Positions 22,609-33,934 of a DNA stretch of 64,000 nucleotides are shown piece after piece. The position numbers and the translations under genes were made by a program. Origin of the DNA: Tetrapyrgos nigripes (taxonomy: Eukaryota; Basidiomycota; Agaricomycetes; Agaricales; Campanellaceae); the NCBI GenBank assembly GCA_013368315.1, contig JAACJM010000004.1, positions 496,001-560,000 on the forward strand, given 5' to 3'. How positions within the stretch are numbered: position 1 is the stretch's first letter; each line of letters starts with the position of its first letter. The notes below the pieces were generated by a model. The model saw nothing but the letters and a program-made list of their open reading frames with translations. It was not told the DNA's origin and made no database searches.

Positions 22609-22950
22609 GCTGAAACTTTGAAAGGGGCGAGCTCGGAGAAAATGGGGAGGAATGAGTGTGGGGCTCCTGAAGACATGGACGGTAGAATATTTAAGGATAG
22701 GATAGGATATACCGGCACTACGGACCCATGAGGGTACGGCCGGGGTTAGGAGTCGGATGAAGGAACAACCAGAACGACAACTTGCTGCAAAAATGCTTCT
22801 GCCGAAATTTGGCAGGGCGGACCATCACGTCACTATCTCCTACCCGTCCCACAGAGTACTATGTACACTCCCATTCATTACGGTATTCCTTATTTATGTA
22901 CTCTACTGCAAGATACATATATGCAGACTATGATACAGAAAGCTATCAAA
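22609..22950. other. Spacer between transporter promoter and SCAP 3' end
   Basis: Contains the transporter promoter with a short GGATA repeat near 22698-22711, and the 3' flank of the SCAP gene. No gene seen. Confidence 0.4.
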
Positions 22951-25900
22951 TCATAATTTTAAAAAATCAAACACACCCAGCGTGTTCCCAAATCCTGCAA
23001 GAGTCCTCGAGTGCGTCACTATAAATGGCGTAACGCGAGTAAACGGCAGTCGTGGTATGCATTGGAAATTATCATCCTGGGAGACTTCGGTATCCGAGTT
23101 CGAAATACTACTCGAGGAAGCGGTTGTGGAATCCATCTCAAAGGGTTCTTCATATCCCGAAGAATCCGACACGATAGCTGATAATGCTGAGCTCTGGAGA
23201 TGGGTTGTACAAGGGTCAAACGTCCATATTTCCCATCTTTCCAGCATCGTACTCGACAGGCCTTTAGATGACGTCAATTTCTTCAACGAACTTGATGACG
23301 AGGAGGAATGGGCGGATGAGGAGTTCAGCGACCGAGGCTTTCTCCTCACTCCGATCACTTTGCCGTCATGAACCACATCCCAACCTCCTCGTTCGCATGT
23401 AGTGTCGCCGACCCAGATAAAAGAGTTGTTCTGCCATATGGAAGACACCCGCCCGGTTTCCTGAGGGCCTGGAATCCGACCCAACTCGCCCTCTTCAAAC
23501 TCTACTGGAAGCGTCAACACCTCGGATGCCCGACGGCTCGAAGTATTCTCTGACGCTCGTCTAGAATGGACACCATGCCCAGACACTGGGAATGGCGACA
23601 CATCTGAAGCTGATACCCTCCGACTTCTCGACATATGAGGAGACGAAGACCCTGCAGAAGCAACACTATTACTCCTCGACTTCCTCCCACCAAGCAAATT
23701 CTCTCTAGACCCTGCCCTCCGCAACACAGTCGACGTACACGAACACCTCCGATCATCATCCGAAAGATAATACTTGAAAAGCTTCACCACATGGTCCACC
23801 GAGAAACTCAACGCAAAGCTATCTTGTGGTAGGTGTCCACAAAAATGACAGATTTCCGTTTGGACGGGGGATACCCTGAGCTGGTTGATCCTGTGGTATT
23901 GCTCCTCTAATATCCTTATACACTCTCCTGTATATCCATCCCACAAGGAAACGATTCCCGCTTCCGTGGCTGTAGCGACAATACTCCTCATCTCCCCACC
24001 CAGAACCGCACAACAGACGTGTACTTTTGAAACCGTATCCTGGGGTTTCCAGCTTGGAGAACCAACTCTCCCTTGATAGCTGGATTCGACGAGGATGATT
24101 CTGAGGAATCAATCAATTCCACTGTACCGTCCTCTAAACAGAACGCTACAAGCAACTGATCTTCGAGAGTAACACGAACAAGTTTCGAGTGTATTATGGG
24201 TACCTTGCGTGAGGGATATATAAATGCCAGAGCAGGGAGTTCTCGTACAGCGTATTTCACAGCTACGCCATTCTCATACGTAGCCACGATGAACACGGTT
24301 TCTGGTGAAGAGGGAGAGATGACTGGGGAAGCAGGTTCGGACATGGGTGGGGTTTTCACAACTGATTTCGCGGGAAGACTTGGCACGAATTGCAGTTGGA
24401 CGACGCCAGCAGAGGAGTTGGGTAAGGAAAGATGAGGGAAAGAACGTATCCTTCCTTTCCGTATATCCCAGACTGCGATGACACCAGCGCCGGTTCCAAC
24501 AGCGCAAAATTCTCCCTTGTCATCCATAGCTACACATGTCAATGTAGACGTAGCTAGGGACGAGGACGCAGCGCGCAAAAGAATATCGCTGGTATCAATG
24601 GAGAACTGTTTATGTAAAGACATCTGCCAGATGATAACCTCGTTGTGCAGTCCGACGGATATAATGACACGTCCGTTGGCACTGGTAGCAATGAGTTCAA
24701 CGTCGCTGGCAAAAGCACGGGGGAGGGTAGAAAAGGTGACTTGATGTTCCAAAGCCGAAGGATCTTCTTTGGGTTCAGAAGGTTCAGGCTCGGAATGAAG
24801 TTTCTGAGCATCCAAAAGCTCAGCATCTTTGAGAAGATAAAGAACGAGGAGCCAAAGGACAAAAGTGGTAGCAGCAATGGGCAGAACCATGATCTTCATA
24901 AGCCAGAAGACTACTTTCACCGTGCGCGACCACCTCGTCCTGTGGGGTCTGTGGTCTACAGTTGTGGAATCGGGATCATTAAGGTCGGGTCGGAAGGTGA
25001 GTTTACTGGGTTCTTCGACCCGTAGGTAGAATACGGAATCATGGGGATTAAGCATTTTCCAGACCTGCCATGCAGGGTCTGGGTTGGTCGCGACTGCATT
25101 CAAATTTGACGTATTCCGTGACAAAGCTCCTCGAGGTATTGACTGAGCTGCAATGGGATCAATCGCGTTATCTGGAGGTAAGGTCGCGTAATAGAGCGTT
25201 GCAGTAATGGCAAGCATCTATGAACAAGATGAGTCATTTACAATAACGAACTGTACGCGTCCAGCGTACTCACCAAGAATAAACTGAGGTTCTTCTTCGC
25301 ACGTCCACTCAATATCTTGCGAATGACAAAAGCCAATTTGCCTGTTGTGTTCTTCTCCGGGTGAGCACTGGTCAAAGATGGCGCCATACCAGAGTCTTGA
25401 CGAAGAAGTTCCTCCAGCTAGCAGAAAGCTTTAATTCACAATCATAAAGTAGAAATTAAACACATACCTCAAGACGTTGGATATCAATGGACAGAACAGC
25501 CATGAAAAACGTGTGTGCAAGGAACCAGTGCGCCACTAGCACAACTATCGCAAAGATGCAAAACTGTCGAATGGCTCCCGCAGCAAATACAGCAATAACA
25601 CCAAGGATGGCATTATAAGAGACGACCTTGAGAGTATTTGAAGTTCCTGCACGACTTAGTCCTTCGGCGATACGTTGCTTGACTGTTAGTGTGACAGACG
25701 TCTTCCCGACAGCGTCAACCTAGAGGTCATTGTCATCAACATACGCAAACCATGACATAGACGATTAAATGACGGGAGGGATACAGACCAGATTGAACAT
25801 GTTCTCCGCACCAACAAACACAATAACAATTGGGAGTAATTCCCTACCAACGTGACGATGAGGCGCCACGCAGAAATCAAGATAGCGTAAAGCTTACCAA

Positions 25901-27046
25901 GGCACCATGGTCACTTTGAACCCAACAAGAGCACATACACTGAGACTAGTGATGGTACTGACCACAATTTCGACTGCAGCAGTGAAGGCGACACCAACTC
26001 GGGAGTGGACCGAGTTGATCTGGCGCATAGACCAAAAGACGTATATAAAGAAACTTGCGTAGGAGCAATACAAGAATGCAGAGATTGCGGACCAGCCTTG
26101 TTTCGAGCGGGGGGTCGCGTCATACTAATTCTGACATGTGAGCCAAGCTTTCAGGGATATCAAACGAGACTCTACGTACTTCCAAGGCAATTAATGTGGG
26201 GTCTTGGCCATGGTACGCAAGCTCCGCTTTGTTCGTCGCAGCAGCGGCTTTGAGTGCTTCCAACCATGCTTCATGTCTAGCAGTGTCTGTACAATCTGAT
26301 TCAGGGAAGAAGTATGTAAGAGCAAGAAAAGCGGCAAAGTCGAATCTATCGCCCGCCACATGGTGCTCGTCTGAATCTCGACCGGCAAGGACCATTTGTG
26401 GAGTAACTGGTATTCCACCTATGGAGACGTTCTTAGATAAACTAAGTGTATCCAGAATGTTGGTGTCCGAGAGTAGAGCATGGCCGTCGTATTTCCAGAA
26501 TGCGAGAGGTGACAAAACTAGACAGTCTCCGTCTGGTTTCTTGACACAAGAAATCCTGTGAGACGAAAGAGTTTTCTGAAGACTAGTTTCGAAGTCAAGC
26601 GTAGAGAGTAAGATCCGGTTTTGAGGGCACTGTCATCCCCTTTCAAGGGACTTTGAACTAGAACCCGTTCCACACGAACAACGCGTCCTCCTCTGACGCA
26701 CTTTCCACGAGATAAGGGATCCTCTTGGGCTCGGAGGGAGGGATGACCCGACCAAAGGCTGACAAGGTCATTCTGGGCGTATACGCTAGAGTTTGGGGAA
26801 GTGAAGATGTCGTAGACGGATTGAGTTTGTGAGGAGGAGTACAAGGCAAGAGCAGGATAGAAGAGACAAGTTATGACGATGCCGGATACGAGAATAATGC
26901 GAATCTGGTGCGTTGCACAGTGACTGTGGAAGGATGGTCAGGTGATGGACACGCATATAGAAGGCCACTCACAGCCCAAACTGGAGAAAAAAGCGTTGCC
27001 CATATGTCCTTGCCTTTTCCAGCAGCCATGGGCCTGTTTGGAGCAT
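22951..27046 (-). CDS. SREBP cleavage-activating protein (SCAP) homologue, one frameshift
   Basis: Start at 27046 (MLQTGPWLLEKARTYGQRFF); exon 1 27046-26973, exon 2 26923-26180, exon 3 26124-25900, then further exons to the stop at 22951. The order is a first transmembrane helix (IRIILVSGIVITCLFYPALA), a luminal loop with Trp-Ser-rich motifs, and a sterol-sensing domain (FLYCSYASFFIYVFWSMRQI, FTAAVEIVVSTITSLSVCAL, VPWELLPIVIVFVGAENMF). A C-terminal cytosolic WD-repeat half follows (AVGTGAGVIAVWDIRKGRI, GIVSLWDGYTGECIRIL). SCAP escorts SREBP from ER to Golgi when sterol or oxygen is low. In the luminal loop the frame changes near 26619-26622: one more base in that T run (A run on the coding strand) would join VERVLVQSPLKGDDSALK to NRILLSTLDFETSLQ. 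Ser-rich insertions lie between the WD repeats. Confidence 0.88.
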
Positions 27047-27488
27047 TTGCAGGCCGGAGAGCAATAATCGGGGAGGACCTGCCGTGGTGAGGTAGTGGTG
27101 GCGAGGGAGATGGTGATAGTTGGAGTGAAAGAGTAAAAGGGTGTGTTAAGGCAAGGCAAAGTACATAAGCAACGAGGAAAGCTAAAAGGCAAATCACTCG
27201 CAGATGCATCAACGCATAGCGTTTCCTCAAAAAGAGTCGAAAATAGAATTGTAGGTCACGTGTCCTCTTATTTAAAGGTAGACCGAGTTGGCCGAGGATT
27301 TTCTTTTTCGTGCCACTTTTTATTTTCTGCGGGGAAAGCTGTAGAGATTGGCAGTGTACAATGACAGAGCATTTTCAGAAAATGAAATTGAAAGAGATGT
27401 ACTTGAGTATGGACCCGAAGACCTCCGAGTCTAAAGGAGGAAAAGGTACTTACGCACGCTACCTCGGCTAAACACTCACTTCACTTCT
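27047..27488. promoter_or_regulatory. Divergent promoter, SCAP and PDX1
   Basis: 442 bp between the start codons of SCAP (-) and protein X (+). Contains TTATTTAAAG around 27270-27279 and CACGTG at 27257-27262, an E-box palindrome that basic helix-loop-helix factors (SREBP belongs to this class) can bind. Functional use is inference. Confidence 0.4.
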
Positions 27489-28981
27489 ATGGCCTCGACA
27501 CGAGCTTTGTCTCTGGCAGCTAAACGCTCCCTTTCTTCTGCCCAACGTCGATGTTAGTGTGTTTATGTCAACTCTTTGTTTTGCTGACGCGTCTTTACAG
27601 CGTTACACCAGTCGAATGCCCGGTATGCAGTCACAAACATGCAAATGCCAGCAATGTCTCCGACAATGACAGAAGGAGGCATCGCATCTTGGAAGAAAAA
27701 GGAAGGCGAGTCGTTTGCTACCGGAGACGTACTTCTCGAAATCGTACGTGCGTTGTTGTCTTTTGGCAATAAAAGTTGCTGAAACACCGGGTACAAATTT
27801 TGTACAGGAGACCGACAAGGCCACTATCGAGGTAGAAGCCCAAGATGACGGTGTCGTTGGTAAAATCATTGTGCGTCCCAGTCTCATTAACCCATTTCCA
27901 AGCTAAATTATTGAACAGATTCCGGACGGTACCAAAAATGTTCCTGTAGGAAAAGTGATCGCTCTGCTGGCGGAAGAGGGAGACGACATCTCGAACTTGG
28001 AAGCCCCGAAGGAGGAAGAGGCACCTAAGCCTGCCAAGCAAGAGACTGCCTCGTCATCTTCGACTCCACCACCACCTACCTCTGAATCTAAATCCTCTTC
28101 TTCCTCTACTCCAACACCTCAACCACAGTCGCATTCAAATGCTCACCCCAAGCACTCCCGTCCTCTTTTCCCTTCTGTCTACCGTCTACTTGCGGAATAC
28201 AACATTACTGACGCCGAAAAGATTGTTGGGACTGGTGTTCGGGGTATGCTCACCAAAGGTGATGTTCTCACCTTCCTAGGGAAAGCTTCCGGCCCTCTGG
28301 GTACCTTCAAGCCTTCTCCTTCTCCCATTGAAGAGGCCAACAAAGCTAAGCCTACTGAGAAGAAGGCTGAGACCAAGGTAATTACTTCGTGTACATTGGA
28401 CACCTTCAATCGAGTCTGACACTTTCTCTACAGCCTCTTGATGGCCCTGCCCTCCGTCAACTCATCGTCTCTACAATGCTGCAAAATTCCATCAAAGCTC
28501 GCAGTGTTCCAGGTATGTCTCTGCTTCACTCTACCTCAGACACTTGGTTTTCACTAACTTTCTTCCAGCCCCTGCAGCAGCAGACTTTGATTCAATTATC
28601 TCCGATTACCTTCCTCCGACGAAACCTTCAGACCTTTCATCTAAATTATCACCCATTCCTTCCAATGCACCCTCAAAAGCAAAACCTTCTCGGATTTCTT
28701 GGATGGACTCATCTGAGCAATATAGACTTGGGCATGGTTCTATAGAAATATCCCTAATTATAGAAGCCTGGTTTGGAGTACTTACTTTACTACACTATAT
28801 CTACGGCTGTATGCAGCGTCAGTATCAGCGTTATGCAAAAGGGTTTGCTAGTCTTTGTTACCGCTCTGTCTACATTGCCTCTGAGACCAGGCTGTCCAGT
28901 AGCAAGCGCGTTTGCTCACACGTGCACGCGTTCGCCTTCTACTGTCGAAATTCTCCTGTTGCCCGATATCTTGTCTGGTAA
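27489..28981 (+). CDS. PDX1: Pyruvate dehydrogenase complex protein X component
   Basis: Six exons: 27489-27552, 27601-27743, 27808-27870, 27919-28377, 28434-28512 and 28569 to about 28981. Order: a Ser/Arg mitochondrial presequence ([20 protein letters not shown]), a lipoyl domain ([20 protein letters not shown], lipoylation motif ETDKATIEV), a Pro/Ser linker, a peripheral-subunit-binding domain ([14 protein letters not shown] then [17 protein letters not shown]), and a short C-terminal part ([25 protein letters not shown]). No acyltransferase catalytic domain follows, as expected for fungal protein X, which docks the E3 dehydrogenase into the complex. The C-terminus after about 28720 is uncertain: the frame stays open to 28981 but the residues there look non-coding, so the true end may involve another intron. 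Confidence 0.88.
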
Positions 28982-29126
28982 GCCCCAGTCTTTTGAAATC
29001 CGTCTTCTTAGAGCAGCTCGATGACGCGTCGTGGCGCGGTATCAGGGCACGAAGCCTTATCATGTTTTATTTGGTCATCATTTCTGATTCTGAACTCTTT
29101 TCCAGTGCAGTTTTCAACTCGCCATC

Positions 29127-30746
29127 ATGGAATCTACGTCGATGCTCTATCCTTTCAATCCTAGTCTCCTGACTACCAATGTCATTCCTGATGAAACCGA
29201 TGACCAACACATCCGACAGCTTTGCTCGGAATACGCACAGGACCTGGGCCAAATGGATGCTCAGATAAAGCATTTGAAAGCGTCGCTGGATACTATTACG
29301 AAGAAACGAGACATTTTGCAAGCCAAAGTCACCTCTCTCAAAGCGATCACTTCTCCTTTACGTCGTCTCCCTACCGAAGTCCTTCAGCACATCTTCCTCC
29401 ACTCTTTGGCACCATTTTCCACCCTTGAACGACTCGAATCTCCATTGCTTTTGACCCAGATCTGTAGCAGATGGAGATCGGTCGCTATCGATACTCCAGA
29501 GCTTTGGGCGGCTATCCATGTCTTTGTACCAAAAGTGACAGACAATTTACCGGAGCCTCACAGAGCAAAGATTGAAGCTCTTCGAGAGGGTCTTGGGTGC
29601 TTCTTATCACGCTCCCGTTCCTCTCCGTTGAGCATATCATTATACACCCACCCTTGGAGCAGAGAGCGGGAGGACAAGTGGGCAGCAACGCTAATATTTG
29701 GAATCATTATGCGCTATCACCAACGTTGGAAACACCTAATCCTTCGGGGACATCCACAAGTCTTCTCCCCTGTCGAGCGCTTACAACCAGGCGATCTTCC
29801 GTGTCTGGAGACACTCAATCTCAAAAACGAGTTCCTTCTTACTATGCCGCTATCCACGCTTTTCGATCTGGCGCCTCGTCTCTACCAGTTGAGCCTGCCA
29901 GACGGCGCCGACTGTTTCCATGACGGACTCACCCAAGCAAATCTGGTTCGCCTCACCCATCTGGCCATTACACGGCGTCTGATTGAGATGGCGAAAATCA
30001 TGCCAATGCTCATGGTGTGTACCAACCTTACAGAGCTTTCGCTCAACACCTCCTTCCGCCTATCCACGGGGTCCAATATTTCGACAATTACTCTTCCAAA
30101 GCTTGAGAGATTGGTTGTCGTTCACAGTACCTATTTCTACGATATATTTTTCAACTCACTTACAGTTCCTGGCCTTCGGGAGCTGATACTAAAAGAAGAC
30201 AGCGACGACATAGATGTGAACATTTGGCGCTATGCCCTGCCATGCTTCGAGAACCTGGTACGAAGGTCCTCATGTTGCTTAATCAACCTCGAAATCCAGT
30301 ACACAGCCGGAAGGGGCTGCTATATCCCTGAACCGGACCTCATACTAATTCCCTTCCTCAAAGTGCTATCCCACTTGAACCACTTGGTGCTACCTTTCAT
30401 GTCCGAAGATTCACTGCGAGCCTTTACAGTGGCTTCGTCCTCGTATGACGATGACGATGACGATGTCCTGTGTCCCAAGCTCACTCGGATAGAGTTTAAC
30501 GACCATTACACTCTATCTGAACAGGCTTTGACGGTTTTTCTCTCTACACGTGTTTCCCCTCCAGTTCGGTCCAGTTTTGCTCCCTTAACACAAATACGCG
30601 TCTGGGATGTTAGGACTGAAGTAGCTCATGTCTTCGCACGGTTTGGTGGATTGGTAGAGGTTAGCTATAAAGCGCGTCAGCCTGAGAGGCGGATGCATAT
30701 TCCACTCTCAAAGGTACTTGACATTGATGTAGCTCATGAAGAGTAG
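29127..30746 (+). CDS. F-box/LRR-like protein
   Basis: Single-exon frame, 539 residues, start ATG at 29127 after a pyrimidine-rich leader. Coiled coil at about 35-75 (IKHLKASLDTITKKRDILQ), F-box at about 78-130 (RRLPTEVLQHIFLHSLAPF, CSRWRSVAIDTPELWAAIHV), then irregular leucine-rich sequence. An Asp run (YDDDDDDVL) near residue 447 replaces the usual SSDVL. Intact. Predicted SCF adaptor by domain. Its closest relatives here are copies A and B at 11-19 kb, judged by the shared PFxPSLxT start. Confidence 0.9.
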   Translation: MESTSMLYPFNPSLLTTNVIPDETDDQHIRQLCSEYAQDLGQMDAQIKHLKASLDTITKKRDILQAKVTSLKAITSPLRRLPTEVLQHIFLHSLAPFSTLERLESPLLLTQICSRWRSVAIDTPELWAAIHVFVPKVTDNLPEPHRAKIEALREGLGCFLSRSRSSPLSISLYTHPWSREREDKWAATLIFGIIMRYHQRWKHLILRGHPQVFSPVERLQPGDLPCLETLNLKNEFLLTMPLSTLFDLAPRLYQLSLPDGADCFHDGLTQANLVRLTHLAITRRLIEMAKIMPMLMVCTNLTELSLNTSFRLSTGSNISTITLPKLERLVVVHSTYFYDIFFNSLTVPGLRELILKEDSDDIDVNIWRYALPCFENLVRRSSCCLINLEIQYTAGRGCYIPEPDLILIPFLKVLSHLNHLVLPFMSEDSLRAFTVASSSYDDDDDDVLCPKLTRIEFNDHYTLSEQALTVFLSTRVSPPVRSSFAPLTQIRVWDVRTEVAHVFARFGGLVEVSYKARQPERRMHIPLSKVLDIDVAHEE

Positions 30747-30831
30747 AAACATTGTTCCTGTACACTCTTAGCAGTCGAATAAACTTCTCACTAATTCTAG
30801 TCTCTGGACAAACGTACTGAACGTCCTACGG

Positions 30832-31545
30832 TCAAGTAGAAAAGAGCCCAAACTTGCGGAGCAGGAAGCCAAAGCGGCGCATTGCTCTAAAGACCAGAAC
30901 ATTCTCTGAATAAATGTTCCACCAGATGACTTCTCCTGATAGGATTTGTTGTAATTTCATAGTATAAGAAGAGAACCATCCCTTCTCCTGACACTAAGAA
31001 AGACATAAGAGTTCAGCGCTGCTAGTAAACCTCGAGAAACCACTTACTATTTGACACCAATAACAATCTCGGTCCAACCAGCCTTCGCATTTCTGAAAGC
31101 GACGGAGCCCAGGGTCAGGAGTCCCTTGATCTTCAGTCTCAAGGTCGAAGCAGTAAAAACACTGGCGCAAAAGCCCCCACTCTGGCATCAACACCTCAAT
31201 CTCCTCACACTCTATTTCCTGTGCATACCACGGATCACCATTCATCCTCTCCATTCTTTTTCTACCAGTCTTCCGGGCAATAGTTGGCTCCGACTCGAGT
31301 ATCATCTTGTACGCATTTGTGAAAAGCATCGAGTCGGTGTTGAACCAGAAACAGTTTGGTTTTTGCTGGCGATCCCGAGGGCTCGAAGGGTTGTTGAGTC
31401 TGCAGAAGACTCTAGCTTTGTTGTTGTCTAACATGCCATATGCTCTTGCCCATGTAATGAACCAGGCTCGCCCGTGTCGGCTGAGGCCCATGGAAAGGTA
31501 AGCGTTATGGGGAGACACGAAGCATATTGTTCGATGTTCCTCCAT
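30832..31545 (-). CDS. Hypothetical protein with MYND-like C-terminus
   Basis: Exon 1 31545-31048, then a GTAAGT donor and a TTAG acceptor into 30993-30832. The first ATG in the long frame is at 31545 (MEEHRTICFVSPHNAYLSMG); earlier codons of that frame lack ATG, so an upstream exon is possible. The C-terminal part has Cys pairs in the pattern CFYC-x20-KCEGW-x3-DCYWCQ-x-CQEKGW, resembling a degenerate MYND zinc finger (C-x2-C ... C-x2-C ... CQxxDW) in which one Cys is Trp. It is embedded between F-box genes. Function unknown; the model is tentative. Confidence 0.5.
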
Positions 31546-31985
31546 TAGATGGATATCCTGGTGAACTGTGGTGCGTAGCGTTGAGTTGGGTCCCGGACAA
31601 ATCACTGATCAGAGATACTCATGATTCACAGAAGTTATGGCAGTACGTGTTTGTTTAAATAATTGCCAAGTGTTCCTGTGAAAGCCGTCGCTCACGAAGA
31701 GATCGGAGCGCCAGCCAGCGCATCCATGGAAAAGGATTCCTGGATTAAGCTTGGATTGAGTCTTGAGAGCTCGAAATGCCGGGAGAATGGACGCGTTGTA
31801 CTAGGATTACGTTTACCTCATCATTACCAAAAGTTGAGCTCGTACCATCATCACAATCTCAACACCTGAAGAGACCGTGAAGAGAATAAACTTGGTTTTG
31901 GATTGTAGACTGCCGGTTCGTTTAGCAAGTTGCGCTACTTACTTAACATTGGCCAACTAATTCCACACACCACAGAGTTTCACTT
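31546..31985. other. Spacer/promoter between MYND-like gene and F-box gene
   Basis: Holds the divergent upstream regions. The block AATAAACTTGGTTTTGG... ...GGCCAACTAATT before the ATG at 31986 resembles the leader preserved ahead of the next two F-box loci. No other feature. Confidence 0.4.
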
Positions 31986-33614
31986 ATGGATTACCTGTAT
32001 CCTTTTGACACGACTCTTCTCGATACAAACAAGGTCCCTGAGGACCAGGATATACATGCAGTTCAAAAAATTTGCTCAGAACACTCGCAGGACCTAGAGC
32101 GGATGAATACTCAGATCCAGCGTCTCGAAGCTATGCTTCGCTCGATAACCCAGAAGAGAGACGCGTTACAATCCAAAGTCTCTTCTCTGAAGTCTATCAT
32201 CTCTCCTCTGCGGAGCCTTCCTGTCGAAATCCTTCAGCGTGTCTTCCAAAACTGCCTCGAGCCATTCCCCATCATCTCTACGCAGGAGTCACCACTACTT
32301 CTAACTCGAATATGCAGTCGCTGGAGATCGGTAGCGATCACTACTCCAGAGCTATGGGCGGCTATTCACGTCCTCATTCCCAGAGCAGTGCATGCTCTGG
32401 AACCTCATGGTGCCAAATGTGCTGGTATCCGAGAGGGTCTCCAATCTTTTTTGTCTCAATCTGGGTCGCTTCCCTTGTGCATATCCTTACAATCGGTTAC
32501 TGATGGCTTGCACCAAAACGACACGGAAGAGACGACACGCACCCTCGAGCTTCTTATCCCATTTCATCGCCGTTGGAAACATCTCAATTTCCGTGTACCC
32601 CTTGTCAGCCTGGTTCCACTCCAGCACCTCCGAGGAGAAGATGTGCCATCTTTAGAGACAGTCACGATAACTCGTTCACACACACGGGAGGACGGAGACT
32701 TACCACTGTCAGAAGTCCGATTGCCGTTTCTCGATAATGCACCTCATCTCTGCAAGCTCTGGGTCACATTCGACTTCTCAAGGTTTAAGCTCACCAGACC
32801 GGCGGACTGGGGCAAGCTTACACACTTTACTGTCCTTTACCCGGATATACCGCTCAACGACCTAGTGGATATAATTGCCGCGATGTGTCCTAACCTCACG
32901 GAATGTTCTTTGCCAATTAATGACGACTTCGACAGACCGGCTTCAAGTCCCTTCACTCTGTATAAATTGCAGAAGTTGACAATCGCTTCTTCATCAATAA
33001 ACCCGAACGCTGCGAGCAGATTTTTCAATCTGCTCACCGCACCTGTCCTTCAGGAGTTTAAAATGGGTGCGGGATTTACAATTTCGCGAAATTCGTGGCC
33101 AGCAGTCCTTCCATCTATCCAAAACTTTTTCCTTAGATCTGCATGTCCCTTGACCAAATTCAGCCTCACGGGTAGCCTCGGCCCACCTACCTTGCCTGAG
33201 GGAGCGTTGTGTAGTATGCTTCAGTCCATGCCCAATTTGGAGGACCTGGAGCTCTTGAATGATTACTTCATGACCAACGACCTGTTGAAAGCTCTCAGTG
33301 TCGTCTTGCCCGCCTCAAACGTGATTTGTCCCCGTCTCATTCGGGTACAATTTCGAGACACGTACGCCTTCTTCGAGGAAGCCTTGATGGAGTTCCTCTC
33401 TGTGCGCTGTTCTCCACCTCCTTTGTCTGCAATCACTCCACTTGTCCAGGTGATTGTTGAGGATCCACGGCCGTCGGTCTCGTCTCGAGTTGTGCAGTTT
33501 GGCAAAACCGTGGAACTCAGGGCCCCATCGTCTAGTTATCTGAGCACCCAGAATCAGCAGACATGGGGACGACCCGCGTCGCAGGATTTAACCAGCACGA
33601 CGCTTGGTCTATGA
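31986..33614 (+). CDS. F-box/LRR-like protein
   Basis: Single-exon frame of 542 residues. Start MDYLYPFDTTLLDTNKVPED, coiled coil LERMNTQIQRLEAMLRSITQ, F-box LRSLPVEILQRVFQNCLEPF then CSRWRSVAITTPELWAAIHV, and a leucine-rich body. Forms a tandem subfamily with the truncated locus at 33935-34792 and the gene at 35051-36658; its C-terminal half is especially close to the truncated locus (FLSVRCSPPPLSAITPLVQV). Intact; SCF adaptor by domain inference. Confidence 0.9.
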   Translation: MDYLYPFDTTLLDTNKVPEDQDIHAVQKICSEHSQDLERMNTQIQRLEAMLRSITQKRDALQSKVSSLKSIISPLRSLPVEILQRVFQNCLEPFPIISTQESPLLLTRICSRWRSVAITTPELWAAIHVLIPRAVHALEPHGAKCAGIREGLQSFLSQSGSLPLCISLQSVTDGLHQNDTEETTRTLELLIPFHRRWKHLNFRVPLVSLVPLQHLRGEDVPSLETVTITRSHTREDGDLPLSEVRLPFLDNAPHLCKLWVTFDFSRFKLTRPADWGKLTHFTVLYPDIPLNDLVDIIAAMCPNLTECSLPINDDFDRPASSPFTLYKLQKLTIASSSINPNAASRFFNLLTAPVLQEFKMGAGFTISRNSWPAVLPSIQNFFLRSACPLTKFSLTGSLGPPTLPEGALCSMLQSMPNLEDLELLNDYFMTNDLLKALSVVLPASNVICPRLIRVQFRDTYAFFEEALMEFLSVRCSPPPLSAITPLVQVIVEDPRPSVSSRVVQFGKTVELRAPSSSYLSTQNQQTWGRPASQDLTSTTLGL

Positions 33615-33934
33615 ATTACTTTCAGCACAAGTCATCAACAAGTCATAGTTGTAGGCATTTTGAAGGGGGTATTATTACCCGAAATCTATGTACATAGCAT
33701 TCAGAACCTCGATATGTAGTCAGCGTTATCGTAGTGCTAGAAGCCCGAGATCAGGTTGGCGCTAATGTACTTGAGTTCATACCACCATCAACGTTACTCA
33801 GCACTATCTACTATCTAAGAGGCCTGGGGAACAGACGAACAGGATAATCTTGGTATTGGTTCGTCCTATCACTGGCAGGTTGTGTTGAGACGTGCGCCAA
33901 CTAATGTACATCGCTACAGCTGATCTACTCCACG
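33615..33934. other. Intergenic unit of the F-box tandem array
   Basis: Sequence such as ATTACCCGAAATCTATGTAC and GTTCGTCCTATCACTGGCAG recurs at 34839-35045, showing that the tandem duplication included the spacer and promoter as well as the gene. Confidence 0.65.

Noticed and set aside
27047..27230. Longer N-terminal extension for SCAP beginning near 27230
   Set aside because: That frame has a non-ATG start and does not splice in phase to the next exon. The frame from ATG 27046 joins in phase to GLHCATHQIRI.
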